64,000 nt of DNA from assembly GCF_005049105.1 (NCBI RefSeq), contig NZ_SUKA01000002.1, positions 372,001-436,000 on the forward strand, read 5' to 3'. Shown here piece after piece: positions 17,162 through 26,655 of this stretch (position 1 is the first letter of the stretch; each line of letters starts with the position of its first letter). The notes under the pieces are model-generated. The model ran no database searches. It was not told where the DNA came from and worked only from the letters and a program-made list of their open reading frames with translations. Source of the stretch: Sphingobacterium alkalisoli. GTDB taxonomy: Bacteria; Bacteroidota; Bacteroidia; Sphingobacteriales; Sphingobacteriaceae. The translations under genes were made by a program, and so were the position numbers.

Positions 17162-18885
17162 TAAAAAATTTCTAAATAGACTGGTGATATAATTAATTCG
17201 TTGTTGCTTAGTATGGAAAGTCGGGTGGTGCCACGCGGAATGTTGAAGGGGATGGCAAACCTTACTTCATCCGCACTTATAGCATAGGGAATGATCTCTC
17301 TGTCGCCAATATAATAGCGTTGTGCGTGTTTAATACCCTTTCCGGTTAACGTGATTATTTCTCCGGTTGTACCTCGTAAAGGCGAGACGCCATCAAAGGT
17401 GATCGGTAGGACGTCGATGATTTGGATTTTATCAGCATACCGCGTTTGATTACCACCGATATTGTAGCCAATTTTCCAGCTAGTACGGCCCCCCAAAATA
17501 AAAGGAATCTCAACGGTAATCTCGTTGTTACTTGCTATGGCCCCCATCCGATAGTGTGGCATTTCTAACGGTTGTATGCCGTATTCCACACCGTCGATAA
17601 AAGTTCCTTTGAACGTGATCTTATCTCCATAATGGAGCTTTTGGTTTGGAAGTACATGCCAATCGAATTCTTCTACTTCTAAAGAATATGGACTTTCTAT
17701 TTCGCCCAGTCTATGGCTTAGTCCGATCTGGTAATTGCCGTTTGGAATATCGCCGATTCGGAATGAGATAGGGTTACCCTGATTGTCGTCATAATATAAT
17801 GCGTCATAAGGACCAATTTTTAGGATGGGCATGCCCGCGTTGATGAAATAATTAAACATCATATCGCGCTGTACAAGATGCAGTTGTGAAAAAGGGTGTG
17901 CTTTGCGCTGCCGAAGCTGTAACATCTCTGCTGGCGGAAGTAAAATAGTGACCGGATCCGGAAAGATGACAGAGTCACGGCCGTTGACGTATCCAATACG
18001 GAAGCTCGACCCTTCGAAATCACCAATATCTGAGATCTTAATTTCAGATCGATAAGGAACAACTTGATCACCGATAATTAAACGCAGACTGCCATCGTGA
18101 TTGTAAATTTCATTATTGTTGATGCCGGTGAAAACTAAGCTCTCATAGTAGTAGTAACTCTTTCGTACAGGGGGCGATACTTTTCCTAAGAGCTTGATTC
18201 GTACGAGATTTTGACTAAAAAATCTGCTGCTCTCATAATGGACAAGTACGGCCTGAATATACTTATTGTGGGCGGTGTAATTGGCCGGTAGTGTAAAAGA
18301 CAATGTGGTACGGCCATCATTCAGTTTGATCGGTAATTGCCGCGCATTGATATCGAGTATTTGTACCTTGTAACTCTCATCCAGCATGCTAAAATCTCCG
18401 CTTAATGTTACCGTCTCACCTGAGCTGTAAGGTAATGTTTCTACAATAGTTTTTAAGCCAGAATACGAAAACGAGTTCGTATAGCTTTTATAGTACCCCC
18501 TATTGGTTTTGATGTAAAAATAATACTCGTAATATAGCCCAAGTTCTAGTTTTTCTTTGGGTTTATAATCGTATGTTAAAAGACCGATCGATGGGCTCTT
18601 ACCGAGGCTGATTAATTGTTCCTGATGATTGTAACCCGACTTTTTGAACGAAAAGCCATAATCTACAATTTCCTCATCGTTAAGGTATTGGATGGTGACT
18701 TCCAGTTTAATCTGCTCTGAATTGATTACGTTGATCCCTTCAACAAAAAAGCTAATAGGAGTAACGTCTACGGTCGTCACAATGGTTTCTTCTTTACAGC
18801 CCTGAAAGATAGTGAGTAGGAATAGGCAGATTCCTATCGATGGTAACGGAAACCAAGATCTTATATATCGGAAAAAAATATTCAT
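17161..18885 (-). CDS. IPT/TIG-domain lipoprotein 2 of 3
   Basis: A 574-residue paralogue of its neighbours. The signal ends in the lipobox IFQGC at about residue 29, with a longer N-terminal region than in the others. TIG signatures are SGETVTLSGDFSM near residue 140 and RGTTGEIITLTGKGI near residue 500. The shared motif is GYVNGRDSVIFPDP. It is the middle gene of the operon, five bases after the 18891 gene. Sequence identity to the neighbours looks low outside the motifs, so the duplication is old. Confidence 0.8.
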   Translation of the reverse strand: MNIFFRYIRSWFPLPSIGICLFLLTIFQGCKEETIVTTVDVTPISFFVEGINVINSEQIKLEVTIQYLNDEEIVDYGFSFKKSGYNHQEQLISLGKSPSIGLLTYDYKPKEKLELGLYYEYYFYIKTNRGYYKSYTNSFSYSGLKTIVETLPYSSGETVTLSGDFSMLDESYKVQILDINARQLPIKLNDGRTTLSFTLPANYTAHNKYIQAVLVHYESSRFFSQNLVRIKLLGKVSPPVRKSYYYYESLVFTGINNNEIYNHDGSLRLIIGDQVVPYRSEIKISDIGDFEGSSFRIGYVNGRDSVIFPDPVTILLPPAEMLQLRQRKAHPFSQLHLVQRDMMFNYFINAGMPILKIGPYDALYYDDNQGNPISFRIGDIPNGNYQIGLSHRLGEIESPYSLEVEEFDWHVLPNQKLHYGDKITFKGTFIDGVEYGIQPLEMPHYRMGAIASNNEITVEIPFILGGRTSWKIGYNIGGNQTRYADKIQIIDVLPITFDGVSPLRGTTGEIITLTGKGIKHAQRYYIGDREIIPYAISADEVRFAIPFNIPRGTTRLSILSNNELIISPVYLEIF

Positions 18886-18890
18886 ATATT

Positions 18891-20597
18891 CTAGGGGTTG
18901 ACAACTTCAAATACATCATCTACTTGCATCCAATGCGCAAATACTTGTGCACTAATTTTATACTTACCGGGTTGAGCATACCGTGGAACTTCAATTTGCA
19001 CCTCATCTCCTGATGGATTCATTCGATAAGCAAATACAAAGGTGTCTCCAAAAAATACTGTTGCGAAAGCAAGGGATTTACCTTTTAAGGTAACCATAGA
19101 TCCAGGTTGTCCCTTCTTGGGAGAAAAACCTGTATACTGAGCGAGAGCCACGTCGATGCTTAACGCGGTAGGTACAATATGCTGTTCACCGTACTCGTTG
19201 TTGAAGTAGCCGATAGACAATTTATGCTTACCAGCGCTTAATTTTGGGATAGTAAAACGTAGCTGTCCGTCTGTTGCTGCTATCCCATATTCTATGTTTT
19301 CTTCAAAAATAACATTGTAAAACTTTCCATTGATAAAATTACCATAGATGGTAACTTCACTTCCCATTGCAGTATTTTGTTGATCTATGCGGGTGGCTAC
19401 TAATTTTTCTACGCGGAGTGTAGTTTGACTGCTTATGGTGTAGCTGTTGCTGATGATGGTGATCGGATATTCACCTTCGGCCATATTTCCTATGGAAAAA
19501 CTCATAATGCCTTGGTTGTTACTGCGTACTTGTACGGCCTGCGAGCCAAATTGGTAGCTTACCTCGCCAAAGATATTGTTGAAGCCTATATTCTTGAGGT
19601 GTGCTGAGCTGTGCGGATGTATCCGGTTTTCTATGAATCCGATATTCGTCGGATCTGGCCGTAGGATCTGTAATTTATGCGGAAAGATAACCGTATCTCT
19701 GCCATTGTAGTACCCTAGGCGATAACTGTCTCCTTCTGATGCGTTGATGTAATCACGGATAGAAATATAGGATTCGTACCGTGCCATTCTATTGCCTATT
19801 ATTACTTGAAAATAAGGGTAGGTAGGGCTGTCGGAACTTGGTTGTAGCTGTAAAGACTCTATCCAGGATAATGTGTAATTTGAGGGTGGGTTTAACTTTC
19901 CGAGGATGTCGACTTCTATTAAATAATGCTTATGGGGATAGCTTCCATTGTTTGTTATTGGCGTCAAATATAATGCAACCTTATTGGCGCTAATGCCAAG
20001 AGGTAAAGTCAGTTGTAGGCTCGAGTTATTATCCGTAATATCAAAAGGAACAGTTACACTTGTATTGGTATTGATGTCTATAACTAAGTTATATTTACCT
20101 TTAATATCTTCAAAACTGCCTTTTAAGGTGATTTTCTCTCCACCATATACCTTGAATTCTTGGTTCGGATGTATAGAGAACGGATTAGCGTAGTCTTTGC
20201 TGTAATTCAGTATATTGCCTCGAGTGGTATCTTGTTCTGTTCGAAGGTAGTATGTATAGCTGATGCCCCTATCGGCCGCAACTTTCCACTCGCCGGTAAG
20301 GGGAAAGCGTATCTTTCCTGGTTGTGCGTCTTTGCCGAGAGAGAAATTGTGCACACCTCTTTTTCCACTAGCATCGTAGTATTCGACATCGAAGCCGTGA
20401 TCAACAACTTTTGCTTGCGCATTGAGATAGGTTACAGCTGCAGTTAATACAACTTGTTCTGAATTGATAATTTCGACGGCTAGCGTTTCTACTTGCGTTG
20501 GCTTTTCATCTTTATAGGGTATAATTTCTTCTTGTTTGCAACTATATTGAAAAAGAGATACAGTTACAAGACATAGAACAAGTACTATTTTGTTCAT
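18891..20597 (-). CDS. IPT/TIG-domain lipoprotein 1 of 3
   Basis: First gene of the three-gene operon, 568 residues. The lipobox is FQYSC at about residue 20, followed by KQEEIIPY. TIG signatures are GGEKITLKGSFED near residue 160 and KGQPGSMVTLKGKSL near the C-terminus; the shared motif is GYYNGRDTVIFP. An AT-rich leader precedes it with a TATATTTA near-match to the -7 element. The three proteins could form one surface complex or be variants of one adhesin; both are inference. Confidence 0.8.
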   Translation of the reverse strand: MNKIVLVLCLVTVSLFQYSCKQEEIIPYKDEKPTQVETLAVEIINSEQVVLTAAVTYLNAQAKVVDHGFDVEYYDASGKRGVHNFSLGKDAQPGKIRFPLTGEWKVAADRGISYTYYLRTEQDTTRGNILNYSKDYANPFSIHPNQEFKVYGGEKITLKGSFEDIKGKYNLVIDINTNTSVTVPFDITDNNSSLQLTLPLGISANKVALYLTPITNNGSYPHKHYLIEVDILGKLNPPSNYTLSWIESLQLQPSSDSPTYPYFQVIIGNRMARYESYISIRDYINASEGDSYRLGYYNGRDTVIFPHKLQILRPDPTNIGFIENRIHPHSSAHLKNIGFNNIFGEVSYQFGSQAVQVRSNNQGIMSFSIGNMAEGEYPITIISNSYTISSQTTLRVEKLVATRIDQQNTAMGSEVTIYGNFINGKFYNVIFEENIEYGIAATDGQLRFTIPKLSAGKHKLSIGYFNNEYGEQHIVPTALSIDVALAQYTGFSPKKGQPGSMVTLKGKSLAFATVFFGDTFVFAYRMNPSGDEVQIEVPRYAQPGKYKISAQVFAHWMQVDDVFEVVNP

Positions 20598-20675
20598 AAA
20601 ATTAAGCTAATAAGTTTGTGCCGTAAATATAAATAATTTATAGATATTTCGTTCTTTTTATTTTGAAATTATTCT

Positions 20676-20734
20676 GATCGGTGCTGCGGCCAGTTACTTG
20701 GTGAGCCGGCTGTTGGAAGGCAAGCGACGACGGC
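20676..20734 (+). repeat. 59-bp partial copy of the holin-like gene 3' end
   Basis: Matches 15337-15395 and 20916-20974 apart from a few substitutions, then jumps at CGACGGC into CAATCCTAGAGG. It is not translated in a useful frame. Confidence 0.7.
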
Positions 20735-20748
20735 AATCCTAGAGGGGC

Positions 20749-20850
20749 TCGTAATTAGTGACTAGTGATTGGTGACTAGGAGTTAGAAGACTAGGGAGCA
20801 GAACTGTTATTCTCGTCTTTGCGAGGAGCATCGCGACGCGGCAATCTTAG
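20749..20850. repeat. Composite repeat element E3 (truncated): heptads plus half palindrome
   Basis: Heptads of the TGACTAG, TGATTGG, GAGTTAG type are followed by GAACTGTTATTCTCGTC and the arm TTTGCGAGGAGC...GCGGCAATC, nearly identical to the left half of E2. The right half is missing; the holin-gene duplication begins in its place. Confidence 0.7.
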
Positions 20851-20854
20851 AGGG

Positions 20855-21017
20855 GTGCTCCATCTGGAATAGCTTCGATTGGTCTAACATGCTGCATACC
20901 GCGCTGATGGCCGCGATCGGTGCTGCGGTCAGTTACTTAGTGAGTCGGTTGTTGGAAGGCAAGCGACGACGGCGGCGGTATTAAAACAAACTCCCGGGGC
21001 GTTACGCCTCGGGAGTT
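20855..21017 (+). repeat. 163-bp direct repeat, copy 2, with terminator
   Basis: Gap-free match to 15276-15438. It includes a second terminator at 20989-21017 (arms AACTCCCGGGG and CCTCGGGAGTT), but the U-tract is replaced by CAG and the loop differs. The holin frame is headless here. Confidence 0.8.
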
Positions 21018-21035
21018 CAGTATGTGCGCTATCAT

Positions 21036-22607
21036 TTACTCATGATAGGATGCGAAACGGCGAAATGCTTTATCGTTTGCCATATCGGGATAAATTGCTA
21101 TTACATCGTCGTAAGTTGCTTTAGCAGACTTGTTATCTTTTCTTATAGCATGATGGTAACCTATCATGTGCTTAAATGTCATCATGGCCTCGTTTTTTAT
21201 ACGATCCTTAATTTTACAGTCATTTTGTAGTTCATTGACAAACTGTCTATATGACTTCAGTGCATCCGGAAATCTGTCGTTATTCAGATGGTTGTCGGTT
21301 GTAGATCTATAATAGAATACAATGTAATGCTGGATATTCGGGTCTGCTCGCAGCTCAGGATATTTTAAGATCCAATTATTCAGCTTTTCGATTGACTCAG
21401 CGGTAGGGGAACTTTGTAGTACGGTTTGATGTATAGAATTCAGTAACATCGATTGAGCGAAGGGAGAATCCGTATTTGTTGCTAAAATTTCTTCCAGAAG
21501 TGGAAGCGCTTTTTCATACTCGGCCGACAGTGTATACGATCGGGCACTCTCAAAATAATAGTTATTATCCAATACCTTCATCAGGGCCGTATCGGTAAGA
21601 GAAGATTTTATATGTTTATGTATCTCCTGTATTTGCTCTCTTTTCCGCGAAATGATCAAATCATTGTTGACTTGTACTGAAAACCTATGCTTCAATAACA
21701 TTTTATTATCTTCCCGATCCGTGTTATTGGCCAAAATGATTAGAGCATCCCAGTCATCCAGCTTTTCCAGTTTACTTTCATTTGCCAGCGTTGTCAATAT
21801 ATCATATTGCAGAAACTCATGCTTTTTGGCCGGATATAGTTTGTTTGTTTTGTAAAAGTTAGAATAGGCCATCTCAGGGTTTTCATCTTCGGCAGCAAAG
21901 ATCCCTAAGTTATAAAATGCTAAGCCGACAAGCTCTTTAAATGAAATATTTGTTTTGCCGTACATAAACTCGTTAAATGCTTTTTCCACGCCGACTTTGT
22001 TCACATACTCCTGCTCTAGATACTTATTTTTGACCAATGACTGCACATATTTTGCTTGTGCTTTTGTGTCGGCTATATATACACCGACCATTGGATCAGT
22101 AGTTTCAATCAATATATTCTGCAGCTGGGGAAATGCTACAACATATACATGGGTGGGCTGTTCTTTTATCTCGTACGGAATACCAAGTTTTTCGAAAATA
22201 TACGCATATAAAATAGACGCACTCACGCACTGGTAACTACCATCTGTAAACATCTTGCTCGTAGATGATCTCCCGTCGTATTTCCGTAAGTACGCATTAT
22301 GTACCTGTTTGAAGAGATGTTTTAATTTTTTGTTCGGTTTTTGATTATTCGTCTGGGACCAGCCTAGTCCCGCGATAAAACGGTCTAGTTTTGCGATTTC
22401 GGCTTCGGCTACATGTTCATCAAGATCCGTCAGAAGTATAAGTTTGAGGTTTTGCGCTGAACCTTCCAAGTGTTCAAATTGCTTTTCTTCAGCTTTCGAA
22501 TGATAGGTGATATACTTGGTTTGCGCAAATAAAGCGTTGTCGTAAATACAAAAAGCAATCAGAACTATAATAAATAGTTTGAAAGACGGAATAGGTTTTT
22601 TTGTCAT
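21036..22607 (-). CDS. Exported transglutaminase-like/TPR protein
   Basis: A 523-residue protein with a signal peptide (LFIIVLIAFCIYDNALFA). Residues about 90-180 resemble a transglutaminase-like cysteine-peptidase fold: C127 in GSYQCVSAS, H153 in QPTHVYV and D171 in IETTDP give a plausible Cys-His-Asp triad. Residues about 230-510 are helical pairs in TPR fashion (YSNFYKTNKLYP, ALPLLEEILATN, ALKSYRQFVNE). It stands alone between the repeat junction and a lipoprotein gene. A role in protein processing or binding in the periplasm is likely, but substrates are unknown. Confidence 0.7.
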   Translation of the reverse strand: MTKKPIPSFKLFIIVLIAFCIYDNALFAQTKYITYHSKAEEKQFEHLEGSAQNLKLILLTDLDEHVAEAEIAKLDRFIAGLGWSQTNNQKPNKKLKHLFKQVHNAYLRKYDGRSSTSKMFTDGSYQCVSASILYAYIFEKLGIPYEIKEQPTHVYVVAFPQLQNILIETTDPMVGVYIADTKAQAKYVQSLVKNKYLEQEYVNKVGVEKAFNEFMYGKTNISFKELVGLAFYNLGIFAAEDENPEMAYSNFYKTNKLYPAKKHEFLQYDILTTLANESKLEKLDDWDALIILANNTDREDNKMLLKHRFSVQVNNDLIISRKREQIQEIHKHIKSSLTDTALMKVLDNNYYFESARSYTLSAEYEKALPLLEEILATNTDSPFAQSMLLNSIHQTVLQSSPTAESIEKLNNWILKYPELRADPNIQHYIVFYYRSTTDNHLNNDRFPDALKSYRQFVNELQNDCKIKDRIKNEAMMTFKHMIGYHHAIRKDNKSAKATYDDVIAIYPDMANDKAFRRFASYHE

Positions 22608-22752
22608 AAAAAACGTTAATACGGATCATTATATTTTAGTCCATGCGCAGTCGATTGGCTACCATAGTTGAATTGTTTGGTTTGGAGGCAACTCAGCGCA
22701 CAAAGCGATTCAAATATAGGAGATTAATATTGGTTTACAAAAGTTGTCGTTA

Positions 22753-23376
22753 TTACTGAATAGGTTCAAGAAGTTTCAGGAGCTCGGTAACAACGGCTTC
22801 TTCGTCTGGAGGATTGGGCGCCAAGGCCGCAATATCATCACGCTGTACAGGGCCGTATGAGCCTGTTAAGGTAATGCCTTGATTTCGCATATTGTTCGTG
22901 ACCTTGAGCACATGTATTTCGTAACGCCAGTCTGCTTTTGTCTGATCTTGGTAACGGATGGCAAATACATTTTCATAGGGAGCCTTGCCTAATCGCTCAT
23001 CCTGTATTTCAATAAACCCAGGGGATTGTTCTAAAATTTCTTTTTTACTATCCGTACCTAGCCCCGAAGAACAGCTCAGCACGCGATGTGCGTTTACTTG
23101 ATCACTATTCTGATTCCAGTCCCAGTTAAGGGTGTAATAATAGGTATACACCGGGATAGGGTAGCTGCCGACATCGGTAAATGATTCGCCGCTCAAACTA
23201 TAATCCTGCATGAGGGATCCAATTAATCCATGTCCCTCAGTACCTTGCGTAATATGTTTTAAACGAGATCCCTGACCGGTAACGATATCCTCGTCAGTGC
23301 CCTGATCTTTTCCGCAGGAAATGAATAATAATAAATAACCGGTGGTGATAAATGTAAGAATAACTCGGAATACCAT
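22753..23376 (-). CDS. Hypothetical lipoprotein
   Basis: The frame is open to an ATG at 23421, but I prefer ATG 23376, which starts a normal lipoprotein signal (MVFRVILTFITTGYLLLFISC). The mature part is about 187 residues with many Tyr and Trp (YTYYYTLNWDWNQN) and no known domain. It ends with an acidic, proline-rich tail. Neighbours give no firm hint; it is monocistronic. Confidence 0.6.
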   Translation of the reverse strand: MVFRVILTFITTGYLLLFISCGKDQGTDEDIVTGQGSRLKHITQGTEGHGLIGSLMQDYSLSGESFTDVGSYPIPVYTYYYTLNWDWNQNSDQVNAHRVLSCSSGLGTDSKKEILEQSPGFIEIQDERLGKAPYENVFAIRYQDQTKADWRYEIHVLKVTNNMRNQGITLTGSYGPVQRDDIAALAPNPPDEEAVVTELLKLLEPIQ

Positions 23377-23530
23377 ATGTTGCTTTTCCAGCAAGATCGT
23401 TATTTGGGGATTCATTTCCATGATAAAAAATGAAAATACTGGTTTTCGTGGATATAATATTTTTGGTTGATTCTCTTTGGCGTATCCAGGTTGATGTTCG
23501 CTACTTCAAAAAGGTTAAGCTGGATCTCCG

Positions 23531-23746
23531 ATGAAAGATAGCCCTTGTCGTCCAGAAGGATGCAGTCGGAGAGTTCCTGATTTATGTCCTCCAGATCAGG
23601 ATCGGGATTGGGTATTAGAACCTGGTCGTACGTATGTTTTAAAATATAGGCTTATTGTATTTGACGGCCATATGAATGCGGATAGCATAGAAAAAATCTG
23701 GAAAAGTTTTTCAAGGCGTGGAGAACTAAAAATAGTACTATCCTGA
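23531..23746 (+). pseudogene. Remnant of a PmoA-like (DUF6807) gene, C-terminal end
   Basis: The part from about 23590 encodes LEPGRTYVLKYRLIVFDGHM and EKIWKSFS, which fits the C-terminal end of the PmoA-like family DUF6807 found in carbohydrate loci. The residues before it do not fit, and no upstream part is present. It lies beside a GH2 gene, so it is probably a leftover of a polysaccharide utilisation locus. Confidence 0.5.
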
Positions 23747-23760
23747 ATGAAGGAAATTTA

Positions 23761-23787
23761 CAGTCGCTTCCCAATTAGAAGCGACTG
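23761..23787. terminator. Hairpin between convergent genes
   Basis: A perfect 10-bp stem (CAGTCGCTTC and GAAGCGACTG) with a 7-base loop, between the PmoA remnant and the GH2 stop. No U-tract on either side. Confidence 0.55.
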
Positions 23788-23829
23788 CTAAAGACCTACT
23801 CTGAAGCGTAGGACTAGTGCCTGTTTTTT

Positions 23830-26652
23830 CTAGTAGATTGCTGTCGCATCCTGCTTTTCTTGCTTGCCCGCTCGTTTATGAAGCTCCTGTTTAAGCCATT
23901 CTGGGTTTTTAATTTCAGAAGGGGAAAACGCTTCGCTATTCATATATGATAGTATTGATATCAACAATTGCTTGGCGACGATACGTTCCTCTAGCTTATT
24001 ATCTAGATCTATCGAAGTCACGAGCAGTTTCCCTTGACCTACCCGGCCTTCAAAGGCTAGTGCTAATTTTCGGTTGTTCGCAAAATTATCGATCATCTGT
24101 ACCAATGATTTGCCTCCTTTTAAGGAATCTATTATCATCGTAGTTGAATTGCAGTGCAGATCCCACCATTGCCAGTCCGTATGATTGTCGGTCGGAAACT
24201 TATTAAAGACAGCATCGTTTGCATTTAGTAAAAGCCCCATAGTACCTGCTTGCTTTGGAAAATGTACCGGACTCCAAAATACAGGTACAAATTTACCTTC
24301 TAAGCCATTTAACGTTTTCCAATCGGGGTTAAGAAGTACTTTCTTTCCTTGTTTTAATAGACGTTCGGCCTCGTCGACATTTCGAGTATATTTCACATCG
24401 CCATATACGACGCCGCTGTTAGCAGGATAAACCCAGATATGCCAGCTGTTACGGTATTTGCTGTCTTTCAACCTGAGTTCTACTTTTATACGGGTGGGAA
24501 TTTTTATGTTATGTAGTGGAAATTTGATGTTCCCTAGACCCTCGTTGAGCCCAACGTGAAGTTCAGTTTGCAATTGTCCCGACGCCAAGGTCTGATTATC
24601 TGCTTGTATGATCCATTCTAGTGTTTGATTGGTGCCAATATGTCTCGAATAGTTGGATACAGCTATTTGTCCATAAAATGTTTCGGTGTTCTGGTATGTA
24701 GCTTTTTCGAAATTAAGGAGTGGAACAACTGGAGAGTTGAATCGTGCGAAAGAAGCGGAATCTATAATACCTTTACTTTCCCAAAATGCATCTAGCAGGC
24801 CGACCAACGCAGTGCCTTGTCCAGGGAAGTCATGAAGGTCTAGTAATTGAAAGCCACTTATGCCTTTGGTTTTCAATGCACGTTCTATCTCCTCTTTGTA
24901 CAGTATTACGGCGAGTTTGCCGGAAGAAATTAGAAAGTCATTAGCCTGGGGTAGCATTCCCTTAAATTCTAAATCGCCCTGTATTGCCTTAAAGTTCAAC
25001 GGATCGAGCACGCCGGTGTATTTAACAATCTCGTTGATATTAGGGTACACCGCATATTGACCAATTTCGTGCGTAACGACCGGTATGTTGATGCGCTCAA
25101 CGGCACTTTGATAGTTTTTATCGAAAGAAGGAGTTTGGTCATTAAATACCCCTTGACCACGTACCCAGCCGTCTTTGGTCCACTGTGTAACGAAGAAATC
25201 GTCGTTTGGTTCTGGCCTATTTCCATGGCCTTTTTCGAATGTGAAAGAAGTATTCGTATAGAGCCGTCGATCATCCATTTCTTGCAGATGACTGACTAAA
25301 TTATTAAGAACCGTCATCCTACCCTGAAGCTCGTTTCCTAAACTCCATAGCATGAACGACGGATGGTTGCCATATTCGGCAATGATGCGAGAGGCTTCAC
25401 TGTATAGAAATTCCGTAGTGCTTTGCAGCTCTCCCACGGATACAGACCATATAGGAAGCTCGATTTGTAGGTATATCCCTAGTTCGTCGGCGGCGGCGAA
25501 AGCTGCCTTTGGAGGGCACCAAGAATGAAACCTGATGTGGTTTAGCCCCCAATTTTTTGCGGTCTGGAATATTTTTATCCAATCTCTCTTTTCAGTCGGT
25601 GGGTAGCCCGTGAGCGGAAAAATATTACATTCTAATGTGCCTCTCAAAAAAATGGGTATACCGTTGAGCTTGAATATTTTTCCTTGTCTTTCGAAATTAC
25701 GAAAACCGAAATCTACTTGCTTTTTATCTGAAAGTCCTTTGGCCGTCAGCGAGCAGTCTAACGTGTACAGATTGGGGTTAAATTCATCCCAGGTAGAGAT
25801 CGCATATTCCATCGGTAGCGCTAGTTCTATTTTCTGTTTTCCGCTGCGCAATCTGATATGCTGTTTTGCGGAACCATTCGTATTAGAATGTCCTTTGGCA
25901 TAGATAGATGCCTTTAAAGTTACATTCACATCGCGATTTGTTGTATTGTCAATATATGCTTTTACAAGTACACGCTTCGTCCGATAGTCTGGATACACCT
26001 GGACATCACCAATGCATACTGTTGGCAGCTGTTGAAGTACGATCTCACCGATGACACCATTCCAAATGATTTGCGTATGGTCTGTGTAAGCATGTGCCAT
26101 ATTCTCATAACTGAGATCAAAAAATTTACGGTTATCGATACGCAGGGTAATCCGGTGGGTTTGGCCAGGCATTAGAAAATCTGTTAGCTCAAAATAATGA
26201 GGCGCGATCAAGCTGTTTTGCTTCGCATCTACCTTCTTTCCATCTACCCACACTTGGCTATTCCATAGCACACGCTCTAATTTTAATATAGTTCGCTTAC
26301 CTTTCCACCCAAGAGGAATGGCGACCTCTTTTGCGTACCAGGCAGCACCGACGTACCGGTGCTTACGGGTCAAATGCGTCAATTGCGGCTTTTCTAATTT
26401 AGGTTTTAATGTGGTTGGGATTCCTAATCCGGCGTCGTCCAAGGTGCCAGGAAGATGCAAGGACTGTGGAAAAAGTCTTTCTTCCCAATGATCTTTGCTA
26501 CCCACGTCCTCAGCGTCTAATGCAACCGTCCAAGAACCGGAGAGGTTGATTTCTTGCTGTGCGTGTAGGTCTGTGATGTATACATTTAGCAAGATAGCAA
26601 AGCAGATTGAGGTTGGTGATAAAAGGCAGGCCTTTAAAAAAAATACTTTCAT
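23830..26652 (-). CDS. Glycoside hydrolase family 2 protein, secreted
   Basis: A 940-residue glycosidase with an N-terminal signal peptide. It has the GH2 order: sugar-binding jelly roll (about residues 35-210, with SLHLPGTLDDAG), Ig-like domain, then the TIM barrel from about 335. The acid/base is E441 in MLWSLGNELQG and the nucleophile E529 in VVTHEIGQY; both are present, so the enzyme should be active. Exact specificity (galactosidase, glucuronidase, mannosidase) cannot be read off. It starts three bases after the stop of a truncated sugar porter, so both came from one operon. The rest of that locus has been lost here. Confidence 0.9.
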   Translation of the reverse strand: MKVFFLKACLLSPTSICFAILLNVYITDLHAQQEINLSGSWTVALDAEDVGSKDHWEERLFPQSLHLPGTLDDAGLGIPTTLKPKLEKPQLTHLTRKHRYVGAAWYAKEVAIPLGWKGKRTILKLERVLWNSQVWVDGKKVDAKQNSLIAPHYFELTDFLMPGQTHRITLRIDNRKFFDLSYENMAHAYTDHTQIIWNGVIGEIVLQQLPTVCIGDVQVYPDYRTKRVLVKAYIDNTTNRDVNVTLKASIYAKGHSNTNGSAKQHIRLRSGKQKIELALPMEYAISTWDEFNPNLYTLDCSLTAKGLSDKKQVDFGFRNFERQGKIFKLNGIPIFLRGTLECNIFPLTGYPPTEKRDWIKIFQTAKNWGLNHIRFHSWCPPKAAFAAADELGIYLQIELPIWSVSVGELQSTTEFLYSEASRIIAEYGNHPSFMLWSLGNELQGRMTVLNNLVSHLQEMDDRRLYTNTSFTFEKGHGNRPEPNDDFFVTQWTKDGWVRGQGVFNDQTPSFDKNYQSAVERINIPVVTHEIGQYAVYPNINEIVKYTGVLDPLNFKAIQGDLEFKGMLPQANDFLISSGKLAVILYKEEIERALKTKGISGFQLLDLHDFPGQGTALVGLLDAFWESKGIIDSASFARFNSPVVPLLNFEKATYQNTETFYGQIAVSNYSRHIGTNQTLEWIIQADNQTLASGQLQTELHVGLNEGLGNIKFPLHNIKIPTRIKVELRLKDSKYRNSWHIWVYPANSGVVYGDVKYTRNVDEAERLLKQGKKVLLNPDWKTLNGLEGKFVPVFWSPVHFPKQAGTMGLLLNANDAVFNKFPTDNHTDWQWWDLHCNSTTMIIDSLKGGKSLVQMIDNFANNRKLALAFEGRVGQGKLLVTSIDLDNKLEERIVAKQLLISILSYMNSEAFSPSEIKNPEWLKQELHKRAGKQEKQDATAIY

Positions 26653-26655
26653 AAC

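Larger units (their letters stand above)
20598..21035. other. Mosaic junction between the TIG operon and the TPR gene
   Basis: No gene. The stretch is built of a short copy of the holin gene end (20676-20734), a heptad array with a half palindrome (20749-20850), and the 163-bp duplication with its terminator (20855-21017). The sequence CGGCAATCyTAGAGGGG occurs at both internal joints (about 20731 and 20839). Confidence 0.65.
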
